A stretch of 64,000 bases of DNA from Acidovorax benzenivorans. GTDB taxonomy: Bacteria; Pseudomonadota; Gammaproteobacteria; Burkholderiales; Burkholderiaceae_C. The notes under the pieces are model-generated. The model was not told the origin of the DNA, did no database searches, and saw only the letters and a program-made list of their open reading frames with translations. The DNA is taken from assembly GCF_028680575.1 (NCBI RefSeq), contig NZ_JAPCKI010000004.1, positions 124,001-188,000 on the forward strand. The letters run 5' to 3'. A program made the position numbers and the translations under genes. This document shows, one piece after another, positions 10,166 to 18,507 of this stretch (position 1 is the stretch's first letter; each line of letters starts with the position of its first letter).

Positions 10166-11227
10166 ATGCTGCATCACCAACTTCAGGACAAAGCCTTTTT
10201 GCTGCTGCTCGCCCTTGTCACCATCGCGTTCGGTGCGATCCTGTGGCAGTTTCATGGTGCCGTTTTTTGGGGCGTCATCCTCGCCATTCTTTTTGCCCCA
10301 CTACACCGCAAACTGCTGAGAAAAATGCCCAAGCGGCCCACGCTCGCCGCGCTGTGCACACTCGGCTTGTGTCTTGTGGTGGTGATCTTGCCCATGGCGG
10401 CTATCACCGTCTCGCTGGTTCAAGAAGCCACAGCAATCTATGAACGGGTGCGCTCCGGCCAAATCAATTTCGGGCTGTACCTGCAGCAGGTCATTGCCGC
10501 ATTGCCCGTCTGGACCACAGATCTGCTCGACCGCCTGCAACTGACCAGCGTGAGCGAACTGCAACAGAAGCTTTCATCCTTTGCAGTACAGGCCAGTCAA
10601 TTTGTTGCCACACAGGCGCTGAGCGTCGGCCAAAACACCCTGGAGTTCATCGTCAGTTTCGGCATCATGCTGTATTTGCTGTTCTTCCTGCTACGAGACG
10701 GCGCCAGCCTGGCGGTGCGTATCGGTCAGGCCACGCCCCTGGAAGACACCCACAAGCGCCAGTTGGTCAGCAAGTTCACCACCGTGATTCGGGCCACGGT
10801 CAAAGGCAACATCGTGGTAGCAGCCTCTCAAGGCGCGCTGGGCGGCATGATCTTCTGGACCCTGGGTATCCAGGGTCCGGTGCTGTGGGGAGTTCTCATG
10901 GCCTTCCTGTCGCTCTTGCCGGCTGTGGGTGCAGGGCTGATTTGGGTGCCGGTGGCCATCTACTTTCTAGCCACGGGCGCTGTGTGGCAAGGCGTGGTGT
11001 TGACTGCGTTCGGCATCTGCGTGATCGGACTCGTAGACAACATCCTGCGCCCCATTCTGGTGGGCAAAGACACCAAAATGCCCGACTACATTGTGCTGAT
11101 CTCAACCCTGGGTGGGATGGCCTTGTTCGGCCTCACAGGGTTTGTGATTGGCCCGGTGATAGCTGCACTGTTCATGGCTAGCTGGGACCTTTTCGCCCCC
11201 CCGCCAGCCACAGACTCGCCAACCTAG
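10166..11227 (+). CDS. AI-2E/PerM family membrane transporter
   Basis: Polytopic inner-membrane protein of 353 residues of the AI-2E transporter (PerM/YdiK) family. Hydrophobic segments pair near residues 10-50 and 60-85, then a soluble amphipathic stretch (about 90-145), then five or more membrane segments to the end, including the conserved VDNILRPILVG and a GLTGFVIGPVIAA motif close to the C-terminus. The ATG at 10166 was chosen because hydrophobic family-like sequence begins directly after it (MLHHQLQDKAF); the frame is open upstream but non-homologous in character. Substrate unknown; the AI-2 name should not be read as proof. Confidence 0.9.
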   Translation: MLHHQLQDKAFLLLLALVTIAFGAILWQFHGAVFWGVILAILFAPLHRKLLRKMPKRPTLAALCTLGLCLVVVILPMAAITVSLVQEATAIYERVRSGQINFGLYLQQVIAALPVWTTDLLDRLQLTSVSELQQKLSSFAVQASQFVATQALSVGQNTLEFIVSFGIMLYLLFFLLRDGASLAVRIGQATPLEDTHKRQLVSKFTTVIRATVKGNIVVAASQGALGGMIFWTLGIQGPVLWGVLMAFLSLLPAVGAGLIWVPVAIYFLATGAVWQGVVLTAFGICVIGLVDNILRPILVGKDTKMPDYIVLISTLGGMALFGLTGFVIGPVIAALFMASWDLFAPPPATDSPT

Positions 11228-11318
11228 CGACACCCGTACGGCCTTGGCCATGCATGCCAACCCCGGCGAGCTGGCATGCAGGCCACGCGACCAACCCTCA
11301 ACTCATTGCGCAAAAAAC

Positions 11319-11342
11319 AAAAGCCTCCCAAGGGAGGCTTTT
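11319..11342 (-). terminator. Rho-independent terminator, strongest on the minus strand
   Basis: Perfect 11-bp inverted repeat AAAAGCCTCCC / GGGAGGCTTTT with a 2-nt loop. Read on the minus strand it is followed by GTTTTTTG. It lies 37 bp beyond the CCA end of the tRNA-Lys fragment, as expected for the tRNA gene's own terminator, and can also serve the perM gene. Confidence 0.8.
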
Positions 11343-11378
11343 GGCTGCAAACGCACTTGTGAGGCGTTTTGAATCGGG

Positions 11379-11423
11379 TGGTAGGACGTACAAGATTCGA
11401 ACTTGTGACCAACGGATTAAAAG
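11379..11423 (-). pseudogene. Orphan 3' fragment of a tRNA-Lys(UUU) gene; likely attachment site
   Basis: The minus strand reads CTTTTAA (anticodon loop with UUU), TCCGT, a variable loop, the T-arm ACAAG-TTCGAAT-CTTGT and an acceptor strand ending ACGTCCTA-CCA. The 5' half of a tRNA is missing: upstream sequence has no D-arm and no strand complementary to the acceptor. Anticodon loop to 3' end is the segment that tyrosine-recombinase elements often use as att core. The native-looking terminator follows it, so this is the chromosomal tail left when an element inserted or was partly deleted. No intact partner tRNA is seen in the window. Confidence 0.7.
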
Positions 11424-11582
11424 GGATCTAAAAACCCTTATTTTTCAATAAATTAGCCCATCTTCACTCGCTAAACATTGCGATCACTCGCCAATAATTT
11501 CACGTTGTACTGACCCCGATCTAAGTCGGCAATCGGCCACGACCGGTCGTTCGCATACCGTCCAATAGTCTCAGGAGAAACC

Positions 11583-12074
11583 GTGCAGGATTTCATCGGT
11601 GTCGCCCTGTCAACCGTCGCCGTGTTGGCGGTTGTGCTAGCACCAATCGCCCTCAAGCGAAAAATTCAAGCCAATCGAGCCCGCGAATGGGAGGTAGAGC
11701 AAACCGCGCCATTCGGTGAAGAACTTGCGACGGCTGTGGCTGGTTTTCTTCAGCGTGGGCTCGTGGTTGCGTATCGCCATCGGGACGGATGCGGTATGGG
11801 TCTGCGGTATGCAGAGGGGGCCTTCATCTATGGCTCGGTCAGCGATGGCGAGCTTCCGACTCCTTCTGAGGCGGTCGCTTGGCAGTGGGCCGACAAAGAG
11901 CGAAAAGAGTTTGCAGACACTGATTCGTTCGTTCGGTGGCTGTCCGTACAAACAGGAAATTCGCTCGGCGTGCAAACGCCCTACAGCCAACATCTCACGC
12001 GACACAGGTTGATGAAAGCAGTTGAGTTTTGCTCGAAGAATGAACCGTCACGCTGGCCACCGTACGCCGGCTGA
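11583..12074 (+). CDS. Unknown protein with N-terminal membrane anchor
   Basis: 163 residues from a GTG start with a well placed AGGAG 6 bases upstream. Residues 3-23 form a single hydrophobic segment followed by a basic stretch (KRKIQANRAR), suggesting an N-in or N-out anchor with the rest soluble. No catalytic motif is recognised. It sits beside the orphan tRNA-Lys fragment in sequence poorer in GC than its surroundings and lacks a neighbour it could form an operon with, so it may be cargo of a lost integrated element. Function unknown. Confidence 0.6.
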   Translation: MQDFIGVALSTVAVLAVVLAPIALKRKIQANRAREWEVEQTAPFGEELATAVAGFLQRGLVVAYRHRDGCGMGLRYAEGAFIYGSVSDGELPTPSEAVAWQWADKERKEFADTDSFVRWLSVQTGNSLGVQTPYSQHLTRHRLMKAVEFCSKNEPSRWPPYAG

Positions 12075-12376
12075 ACCAGCCGATAGAGCCAGCGGCGCCA
12101 CCTTTTTTGCCGGCTGCGAACGACTGGTTTGGAGAAATGCCAAAGACCGCTGTGGGCCCTAAGCGGCCAATCCTCTCGCATTCACTTCGAAATTCAAAGA
12201 AAAAGAGCGCAACAACATTCGCTCTCAACTTCATAGCTGATAACGCATATAGAACAAGCGCTATCGGCATGTTTGGCATTGAATCCGTTTTCAAAGCGCG
12301 CTCTTGCCCCGACGGATCTGGTCTCTGCAAACGCCATAGCCGCCAGCCCTTGCCGCGTGACCCGCCGATATCCCAC
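12075..12376. other. Gene-free stretch between the unknown gene and yjjJ
   Basis: No supported gene on either strand. It contains one copy of the short intergenic repeat (12229-12267) and a stretch of lower GC around 12170-12260. Several open frames are present but none has a start with ribosome binding site or family-like sequence. Confidence 0.5.
12229..12267. repeat. Short intergenic repeat, copy 2
   Basis: TCATAGCTGATAACGC followed by AACAAGCGCTATCGGC: the same TAGCT core and AAGCGC half-dyad as the other copies in the window, here diverged. Confidence 0.5.
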
Positions 12377-13735
12377 CTAAACAGCCAGCCGCCCAACACG
12401 CTCCGCCGCCACCGTCACATGGCGCACCAACTCGGCCTTGCACGCGTCGAACCCCGCGCTGAATCCTTCCTCGTCCTCCAACCGGCGAACGAACACCTGC
12501 GCCATCGCAAGCGCCTCCCTCCACGCCACCGCGCTGACCTGCTCCCCCACCATCAGTTCCAGCGCCCGATCCGGCAAGCCTCCCCCCGCCGTGGGTGCAA
12601 ACGCCATGGGCGTCATGTCATAGGCAGGCGCCAGCGCGTAAGGCCTGCCCCCCTCTGACAAGCACGACAGATTGCCGCTATGCATATCAGTGTTGCCGAT
12701 CAGGGTGCCAAACGCCCACAGCAGGCAGGCCGTATCAAAGGCCTTGGGGGTGATGACCCCGGCCTTCAACAACGCCCTGGCGATCACCGGCCAGTTGCCG
12801 CCGCTGCCGACAAACTCGGCGTCCAGCGTCGCGAACGAATGGAGCGCCCTTCGCCCGCGCGCACCCAGCCGGTCAAACCGTTGCACTTCCAGAAATCGCT
12901 GGGTGCCGTGCATCCAGGTCATCGACTGCGCCGCCGCCACGCCATGGTCCCGCAGCACCTGCAAGGCGATGTGTTCGGCCAGCAGCAGGTCGCGCCAGCG
13001 GGCGCTCACGGGGGTGTCGAGTTCTGCGGTGAACTTGACCATCACATGCGCGGCGGTGCCATCGGCTTGCTCTGCGTAGGTGGTGAACTTGGGCTGCTCT
13101 CCGGCGGCTGACGAGCCCGCCACTTCGCCGCGCACGGCCATGTCGGCAAGCTGGGCGTAGGTGTGCAGCTTTTGCGCTGCTGCAATCGGCACGGGGTCGG
13201 GCGCGTTGACAAACTGGTCGCGCGCGGTGGGGCCGATGAGCAGGTTGCCGGGCATGTCGTCGCCCTGGTCCAGGATGGCGCGCAGTGCGTGGGTGTCGCT
13301 CCAGTCGCCCAGCCGCTCGGGCAGGCCCAGGCGCTGGCCGTGCCGCTGGCAGTAGGCGCGACCCAGGTAGCCCTGCGGGCGCATGTCAAAAATCCACCAC
13401 GGCAGGCCGTCGCTGTGCAGCCGGGCCCCGCCCGCTTCGACCATCACAAAGCCCTGTGGGCACACCGGGACCAGGGTGCCCAGGGTTTCGAGCGCGCCCT
13501 GGGGGGTGACGCGGTACACAGTGGCATCCAGGTCTGCGCGGAGTGGATCGCGGAGCGTGTATTGAATAGATCGCGCAGCGCCAAAAGGCACCACATCGCC
13601 CTCCAGCGCGCTGAGGGCTCTGGAGACGGTGGGCTGGCTGACCCGGAGCGCCTGGGCCAGCGTTTGCGCCTTAGTGGGGCCAGGGCGCAGCAGGGTGCGG
13701 ATGGCGTTGGCGTGGGTCTGGGCGGCGGAGGGCAT
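12377..13735 (-). CDS. yjjJ: HipA-like kinase-fold protein with fused winged-helix domain (YjjJ/HipH type)
   Basis: 452 residues. Residues 1-65 look like a winged-helix DNA-binding domain (TLAQALRVSQPTVSRALSAL). The rest is a HipA-like kinase fold: the G-loop region SAAGEQPKF (near 215), a lysine-containing VMVKF strand, then the catalytic NTDMHSGN loop (near 355) and the metal-binding APAYDMTPM. HipA proteins phosphorylate glutamyl-tRNA synthetase; the E. coli YjjJ/HipH relative has been reported as a solitary toxin affecting DNA. There is no HipB-like antitoxin gene next to it: the HTH is fused at its own N-terminus. Start chosen at the ATG at 13735. Confidence 0.88.
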   Translation of the reverse strand: MPSAAQTHANAIRTLLRPGPTKAQTLAQALRVSQPTVSRALSALEGDVVPFGAARSIQYTLRDPLRADLDATVYRVTPQGALETLGTLVPVCPQGFVMVEAGGARLHSDGLPWWIFDMRPQGYLGRAYCQRHGQRLGLPERLGDWSDTHALRAILDQGDDMPGNLLIGPTARDQFVNAPDPVPIAAAQKLHTYAQLADMAVRGEVAGSSAAGEQPKFTTYAEQADGTAAHVMVKFTAELDTPVSARWRDLLLAEHIALQVLRDHGVAAAQSMTWMHGTQRFLEVQRFDRLGARGRRALHSFATLDAEFVGSGGNWPVIARALLKAGVITPKAFDTACLLWAFGTLIGNTDMHSGNLSCLSEGGRPYALAPAYDMTPMAFAPTAGGGLPDRALELMVGEQVSAVAWREALAMAQVFVRRLEDEEGFSAGFDACKAELVRHVTVAAERVGRLAV

Positions 13736-14074
13736 GGCTCAAGCATACGCCGGTTGAATTGAAAATTGAATAGATAAAAGAATAGATGAGTAAGGGAAGC
13801 TGAGCCTGCGCAACCACGAATGGGCTGCGCTGACCTCTTTCCATCCTTGCAGGGATAAACGCCAGAAATCAAAATTGATAGCTGCCAGCGCTTACTGGAA
13901 GGGCGGTGGATGCCTATTTCATTAAGAATTCGACCAGGCACGTATGCGCATCCGTGAGGGATGCTTCTCGCCAAGCCTTGGGGCTTGCCAAAGCACAGGC
14001 GGCGGCAACAATGGCAAACCTTTCGCCCCGCCCTGCGCGCCGCTGCCCCCCCCAACTCCACCAAGGACCCCGCT
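13736..14074. other. Intergenic region upstream of yjjJ and the DUF1801 gene
   Basis: Divergent spacer holding the likely AT-rich yjjJ promoter (13745-13800, with repeated GAATAGAT) and a short intergenic repeat copy at 13869-13898. Open frames here overlap each other without family-like sequence. Confidence 0.5.
13869..13898. repeat. Short intergenic repeat, copy 3
   Basis: TCAAAATTGATAGCTGCCAG followed by CGCTTACTGG; near-identical to copy 1 over its first 20 bases. Confidence 0.6.
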
Positions 14075-14581
14075 GTGGCTGTTGTCAAAAAACTCCCCTC
14101 TCCCGCTGTGGCCCCGGCACCGCGCAAGCCGGCTTCCGCTGCGCCGCAGCAGGCCTCTTCGGCAGAAGCCGCGACACCTTCAGGCCCTGCGGCATCGGCA
14201 CTGATTGACCAGCGCATTGCCGATCTGGGCGGCTGGCGGGGGGAGGTGCTGGCGCAGGTGCGCCAACTGATTCACGAGGCAGCGCCGGGTGTGGTGGAAG
14301 AGTGGAAGTGGCGCGGCACGCCGGTGTGGTCGCTGGGCGGCATCTTGTGCACGGGCGAAAGCTACAAGGCCGCCGTCAAGCTGACGTTCTTGAAGGGCGC
14401 GTCCCTGCCCGATCCGGCCCGGTTGTTCAACGCCAGCCTGGACGGCAACGCACGCCGGGCCATCGATATTCACGAGGGCGATGCGCTGGATGCGGATGCG
14501 TTTCGCGCGCTGATCCGCGCGGCGGTAGAGCTGAACGCGATGGGCAGCCGCAGCAAGGGCGCAAGGCAGAGAGCAAGCTGA
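14075..14581 (+). CDS. DUF1801 domain protein
   Basis: About 168 residues from a GTG at 14075 with AAGGA 9 bases upstream; the frame is open further upstream, so the start is not firm. An Ala/Pro-rich basic N-terminus (residues 1-45) precedes a DUF1801 (YdhG-like) domain with VEEWKWRGTPVW and AVKLTFLKGASLPDP. The domain's role is unknown; it is small, soluble and widespread in bacteria. The Ala/Pro/Lys tail resembles nucleic-acid-binding tails, which is inference only. Confidence 0.75.
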   Translation: MAVVKKLPSPAVAPAPRKPASAAPQQASSAEAATPSGPAASALIDQRIADLGGWRGEVLAQVRQLIHEAAPGVVEEWKWRGTPVWSLGGILCTGESYKAAVKLTFLKGASLPDPARLFNASLDGNARRAIDIHEGDALDADAFRALIRAAVELNAMGSRSKGARQRAS

Positions 14582-14646
14582 GCGCGGCGCGCTACCTGCG
14601 GCTTTCAACCCAGGCCGCGTTGAACTCCGCTCTTCGCCCTCCATCC

Positions 14647-15582
14647 TCAACCGCGCAGCGCCGAGTAGCGCCACTGCACATTCATCACCATCACCTCCCC
14701 CTGCGCCAGCGTGCGCAGGCCGGGCTGGCCTGGTTGGTGAAAGGCGTCGATGGGCTGGGTGATGGGCTCGAAGCAGAACGCCGGGCCCTGCGGTGAGCGG
14801 TAGACCAGGCAGTAGTGGTGGGCCGTGCCGCCATCCTTTTCAAAGTCTGGCATCTGGGCCGTGAGGCGCAGGCCGCGCTCGGGCCAGTCGATGTGGGCCG
14901 TGCCGCCCCAGCCGGTGTAGGCGTTGTCGATCAGGCCGCCGTGTGCGGGCGCGCCGGTGTTCAAGTCCCAGCCGGGCGGGAAGTGGTGCGTGTGCTCTGT
15001 GGGCAAGGGGTCGTCGCCACACAGCCACACGCCCTGCACCGGCGCCGTGATGCGCGTGCCGGGCGTGCGCGGAAACCAGGGGTGCAGGCCCAGGCCGTAG
15101 GGCAACGGCTGCGCGCCCAGGTGGCGCACTTGCACCGATTGGTCCAGGCCGCCGTCCACCAGCCGGAAGGTCTGCACACATTCGTAGTCGTAGGGGTTGC
15201 CGTCAAAGCGCTCGGAGCGCAGCTGCATCTGCAGCGTGTCGGGCGCGGGCTGGGTCAGCTGCCAGGCCTGCAGCCAGCCATCGCCGTGGATGGGGTACGG
15301 CTCGCCCACCCGGTTGGGCCGCATGGGGTGGAACTGCCCCGCATGCTCAAACCCGTCGCCGCTGATGCGGTTGGACCAGGGCACCATGGCGAAGGACGCA
15401 AGCTGGTACAGGTCGGGCGTGGTGCCATCCCACGGCCGCCACAGGTCGATGCGCGCCGATGCGTCTTGCGGGTCATCGATCTGCCAGGCCGCCACGCTGC
15501 CGCCCAGTGTGGGCACCAGGCCCAGGTGCTGCCCCGCGCGGTGAAGCCAGACGATGGGGTGGGATGAAGTGGCCTCGGTCAT
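14647..15582 (-). CDS. Aldose 1-epimerase (mutarotase) family protein
   Basis: GalM-like enzyme, 311 residues, interconverting alpha and beta anomers of sugars. Visible are an early substrate-binding region VPWSNRISGDGF, the histidine in GLGLHPWFPR (near 174) and the acidic residue in FEPITQPIDAFH near the C-terminus. No signal peptide. The ATG at 15582 starts MTEATSSH; longer frames upstream run into the lactonase gene. It follows the SMP-30 lactonase gene on the same strand and opens the sugar locus, supplying the beta-anomer the dehydrogenase would use. Confidence 0.85.
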   Translation of the reverse strand: MTEATSSHPIVWLHRAGQHLGLVPTLGGSVAAWQIDDPQDASARIDLWRPWDGTTPDLYQLASFAMVPWSNRISGDGFEHAGQFHPMRPNRVGEPYPIHGDGWLQAWQLTQPAPDTLQMQLRSERFDGNPYDYECVQTFRLVDGGLDQSVQVRHLGAQPLPYGLGLHPWFPRTPGTRITAPVQGVWLCGDDPLPTEHTHHFPPGWDLNTGAPAHGGLIDNAYTGWGGTAHIDWPERGLRLTAQMPDFEKDGGTAHHYCLVYRSPQGPAFCFEPITQPIDAFHQPGQPGLRTLAQGEVMVMNVQWRYSALRG

Positions 15583-15658
15583 GGGCGGTGTGCTTTCTGC
15601 GGGGTGGAGAGAAAAGGAGGCGGAGCCACGGGCCCCGCCGCTGCGCGTGGGGCCAGCG

Positions 15659-16612
15659 TCAGCCACCAAAAAGATGCGCAGGCAGGCCGGGCGTGCTGAT
15701 GTCCACGGCAAACAGTGCACCGGCCAGTGGCTCGGCCGCGATCTGCTCGGGCGTGAGGCCGGTGCGGGCCGAGGTGATGTACAGCGTGCGCAAATCTGCA
15801 CCGCCAAAGGCGCAGTTGGTGACCTGGCTCACGGGCAGGGTGATGCGGGCCAGCTCTTCGGCCGTGTCGGCATCGTGGCAGGTGATGCAGCCACTGCCCC
15901 AGTGCGCCACCCACAGGCGGCCTTGCGCGTCGGTGGTCATGCCGTCGGGCACGCCGTCGGCAGCGGGCCAGTGCTTCCACAGCGTTTTGTCGCTCACGGT
16001 GCCGGTGGCCGGGTCGCAGCGGTAGCGGTAGGTGGTGCCCTGCACCGTGTCGTTGAAAAACATGGCCGGGCCCTGCGCAGTGGTGGCCCAGGTGGGGCCA
16101 TTGGTCACGGCAAAACCATCGTCGTGCCGCACGCATGCGCCGCTGGCGGTGTAGCTGTAAAGCGCGCCTGTAGGGGCCTCGCACGCAAAGTCCATGCTGC
16201 CGCTCCAAAAGCGCCCTTGGGCGTCGCACTTGCCGTCGTTGAAGCGGTTGCCCGTGCGCTCCGGCTCGGGCTGGTGCAGGTAGCGCGGGGCGATATCGAC
16301 AGCCGGGTCGAACAGTGCAAAACCCCGGCGCAGCGTAACGATGAAGCCCGGTGCGTGGGCGCGCTCGGCGATGGCGGAGATTTCTTCATCAAACGTCCAG
16401 CGCTGGCGGGCGCCGGTGGCCGGGCTCCACCGGTGCAGCTCGCGCTGCAGGATGTCCACCCAATACACGGCCTGCTCGCGCACCGACCACAACACGCCTT
16501 CGCCCAGTGCGTTGCCCAGTGTGATCACGCAGCGCACGGCGCCGGTTGTTGTTGGAACAGAAGCGGACGCGCCTGCGGGCGGTGGGATGGGGGTATCCAG
16601 CAAAGGGCGCAC
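15659..16612 (-). CDS. SMP-30/gluconolactonase family sugar lactonase
   Basis: Six-bladed beta-propeller lactonase, 317 residues, hydrolysing aldonolactone to aldonate. The metal-binding residues of the family are visible: Glu in LGEGVLW (near 37), Asn in NRFNDGKCD (near 122), Asn in TNGPTW and Asp in GVPDGMTTD (near 222). A GTG at 16612 with GGAG 9 bases upstream is the preferred start. It is divergent from the SDR sugar dehydrogenase across a 124-bp promoter region and probably co-transcribed with the epimerase. Context makes it an L-arabino-, D-xylono- or D-galactono-lactonase. Confidence 0.87.
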   Translation of the reverse strand: MRPLLDTPIPPPAGASASVPTTTGAVRCVITLGNALGEGVLWSVREQAVYWVDILQRELHRWSPATGARQRWTFDEEISAIAERAHAPGFIVTLRRGFALFDPAVDIAPRYLHQPEPERTGNRFNDGKCDAQGRFWSGSMDFACEAPTGALYSYTASGACVRHDDGFAVTNGPTWATTAQGPAMFFNDTVQGTTYRYRCDPATGTVSDKTLWKHWPAADGVPDGMTTDAQGRLWVAHWGSGCITCHDADTAEELARITLPVSQVTNCAFGGADLRTLYITSARTGLTPEQIAAEPLAGALFAVDISTPGLPAHLFGG

Positions 16613-16730
16613 GTTGGTTGTCTCCGGTCGTTTTTTTGCATCGGCCTGCCGCCAGGCACTTGACGAGCGGCATCTTATCAACGCCAATTGATGCTTGAAA
16701 TGAATTTTTTTGCCATTGATTGATTGCAAT

Positions 16731-16738
16731 ATTGATAT
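16731..16738. promoter_or_regulatory. ATTGATAT motif in the lactonase/dehydrogenase promoter region
   Basis: ATTGATAT preceded by GATTG, in the AT-rich divergent spacer and touching the SDR start codon. The same GATTG plus ATTGATAT arrangement occurs at 19542-19555 in front of the semialdehyde dehydrogenase gene. A common binding site for the locus regulator is possible but unproven. Confidence 0.3.
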
Positions 16739-17558
16739 GTCACAACTTTTTACTCCCTCTTCTTCCTCGACCGACGCCACGGGTGCCCCCCAGGGCCTGG
16801 CGAAATTCCCCAGCCTGCAAGGCCGCGCCGTGTTTGTGACCGGCGGCGGCAGCGGCATTGGCGCGGCCATCGTGGCCGCGTTTGCTGAACAAGGCGCCCG
16901 CGTGGCCTTTGTGGACGTGGCGCGCAACGCGAGCGAGGCCCTGGCCCAGCACATTGCCGACGCGGGCCTGCCCCGCCCCTGGTGGCGTGTGTGCGACGTG
17001 CGCGACGTGCACGCCCTGCAAGCCTGCGTGGCCGAAGCGGCGGCCGAGCTGGGCTGCGACTTTGCGGCGCTGGTGAACAACGTGGCCAGCGACGACCGGC
17101 ACACGCTCGAATCTGTGACCCCCGCGTACTACGACGAGCGCATGGCCATCAACGAGCGCCCCGCCTTCTTCGCCATCCAGGCCGTGGTGCCGGGCATGCG
17201 CAGGCTGGGAGCGGGCTCGGTCATCAACCTGGGCTCCACGGGCTGGCAGGGCAAGGGCACGGGCTACCCCTGCTATGCCATTGCCAAGTCGTCGGTCAAC
17301 GGCCTCACGCGCGGGCTGGCCAAGACGCTGGGGCAGGACCGGATCCGCATCAACACGGTGTCCCCGGGCTGGGTGATGACGGAGCGGCAGATCAAGCTGT
17401 GGCTGGACGCCGAAGGCGAGAAGGAGCTGGCGCGCAACCAGTGCTTACCGGACAAGCTGCGGCCGCATGACATTGCGCGGATGGTGTTGTTTTTGGCGTC
17501 GGATGATGCGGCTATGTGTACGGCGCAGGAGTTCAAGGTGGATGCGGGATGGGTTTGA
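16737..17558 (+). CDS. SDR-family sugar 1-dehydrogenase (XylB-like)
   Basis: NAD(P)-dependent short-chain dehydrogenase, 273 residues. The cofactor motif is TGGGSGIG (near 39), followed by VNNVASDDRH, the catalytic Ser in NLGSTGW, and YAIAK (Tyr and Lys of the active site). The NDDRH-like segment, QAVVPGM and the QCLPDKL...MVLFLASDDA tail match my recollection of Caulobacter XylB (D-xylose dehydrogenase). It would oxidise L-arabinose, D-xylose or D-galactose to the lactone handled by the divergent SMP-30 enzyme. No Shine-Dalgarno precedes the ATG at 16737, and a TTG at 16710 is in frame. Confidence 0.85.
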   Translation: MSQLFTPSSSSTDATGAPQGLAKFPSLQGRAVFVTGGGSGIGAAIVAAFAEQGARVAFVDVARNASEALAQHIADAGLPRPWWRVCDVRDVHALQACVAEAAAELGCDFAALVNNVASDDRHTLESVTPAYYDERMAINERPAFFAIQAVVPGMRRLGAGSVINLGSTGWQGKGTGYPCYAIAKSSVNGLTRGLAKTLGQDRIRINTVSPGWVMTERQIKLWLDAEGEKELARNQCLPDKLRPHDIARMVLFLASDDAAMCTAQEFKVDAGWV

Positions 17559-17574
17559 TTTTGTGAAGTCTTTT

Positions 17575-17622
17575 TGGGCTCTGGCGCTTATCCATTAAGC
17601 GCCGGTAGCTATTGTTTTTGTA
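17575..17622. repeat. Short intergenic repeat, copy 4
   Basis: Reverse-oriented copy containing the near-perfect dyad GGCGCTTATCCATTAAGCGCC, then GGTAGCTATTG. It directly follows the SDR gene and may act as its transcript end. Confidence 0.65.
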
Positions 17623-17705
17623 GTTTCTGGTGATCTACGAGCGTTCGAGCTGAGCCCGTCTGAGCCGGCGCGCGCTGGTTTGAGAGGCATGCTTGGATTC
17701 AGGGC

Positions 17706-18396
17706 GGAGGCCGGGAGTCGCCCGGCGTGCGAGTAACTTTCTTTCGCGTCGCCGAAAGAAAGTCACCAAAGAAAGGGCGGCCCTACTGTCTGCGACCCCT
17801 TCGCTTCGCTACGGGGCAACCTGGGGTGCTCGGTCACGGGGTGCACCGCAGAACTCGCTGCGCGCCTACGGCGCTTCGTTCGAACAACTGCGGTGAGTCA
17901 GTTCACGAAGCATGTGTGTCCTTCGGCACACATGCCACCCCGCGCCCTGCGCGCCCCAGGCGCATCCAGAAGGGAACCCAGGGAGCGGACATCCACACGG
18001 GCCATTGCTTCGCTGCGCTGCGCTCGGCCCCAACTCGCGGGCGCAAGCGCCACGCGCTGCGGACGCTGGGCCGAGCGCAGCGATGGCCCGAATGGATGTT
18101 GGCTGTTTGGATGTTCGGCTGTCCACCCCCTGCTGGCTGCGCCTGCGGCGGGGCGGTTGTGGGGTGAGCATGGGCGTCGAAGCGCCCATGCCTCGTGAAC
18201 TGACTCGCCGTGGATGTCTGAACGAAGCTGCACCGCAGCGCAGTGAGTTCCACGGCGCACCCCACAACCGACACGACGCAGGTTTGCCCCTTCGCACCGC
18301 GAAGGGGTCGCAGACTGGGGGGCGCCTTTTCTTTGGTGACTTTCTTTTGGCGAAGCAAAAGAAAGTTACTCGCACGCCGGGCGACTCCCGGCCTCC
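17706..18396. repeat. 691-bp imperfect palindromic element
   Basis: The outer 39 bases (17706-17744) are the exact reverse complement of 18358-18396. Similarity continues inward with mismatches: CTTTGGTGACTTTC pairs with GAAAGTCACCAAAG, TGCGACCCCTTCGC with its complement, then GAGTCAGTTCACGA at 17895 with TCGTGAACTGACTC at 18191, and GGGCCGAGCGCAGCGATGGCCC at 18068 with the sequence at 17999. Smaller hairpins are nested inside, e.g. GCATGTGTGTCCTTCGGCACACATGC. No coding frame is supported on either strand. I recall similar long palindromes in Comamonadaceae genomes, but no search was possible. Confidence 0.75.
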
Positions 18397-18444
18397 GTCC
18401 CCAGCAAAGGCATGCGGCTCATTCAGCGCACGAAAACAAACACT

Positions 18445-18490
18445 ACAAAATCAATAGCTACCCGCGCATATTCCACTAGCGCATCCAGCC
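18445..18490. repeat. Short intergenic repeat, copy 5
   Basis: CAAAATCAATAGCTACCCGC followed by GCATATTCCACTAGCGC; same AATAGCT core as the other copies, located between the long palindrome and the LysR gene. Confidence 0.55.
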
Positions 18491-18507
18491 AATAACACCC
18501 AAAGCCA

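Noticed and set aside
11379..11460. Complete tRNA gene
   Set aside because: Only the anticodon loop, variable loop, T-arm and 3' acceptor strand can be found; no D-arm or 5' acceptor partner exists upstream.
12377..14581. HipBA-like toxin-antitoxin operon
   Set aside because: No separate antitoxin gene flanks the HipA-like gene; the DUF1801 gene is divergent and unrelated to HipB.
17693..18479. Several overlapping open frames within the long palindrome
   Set aside because: They occur on both strands of the same inverted repeat, which keeps frames open by composition; none has a ribosome binding site or domain.
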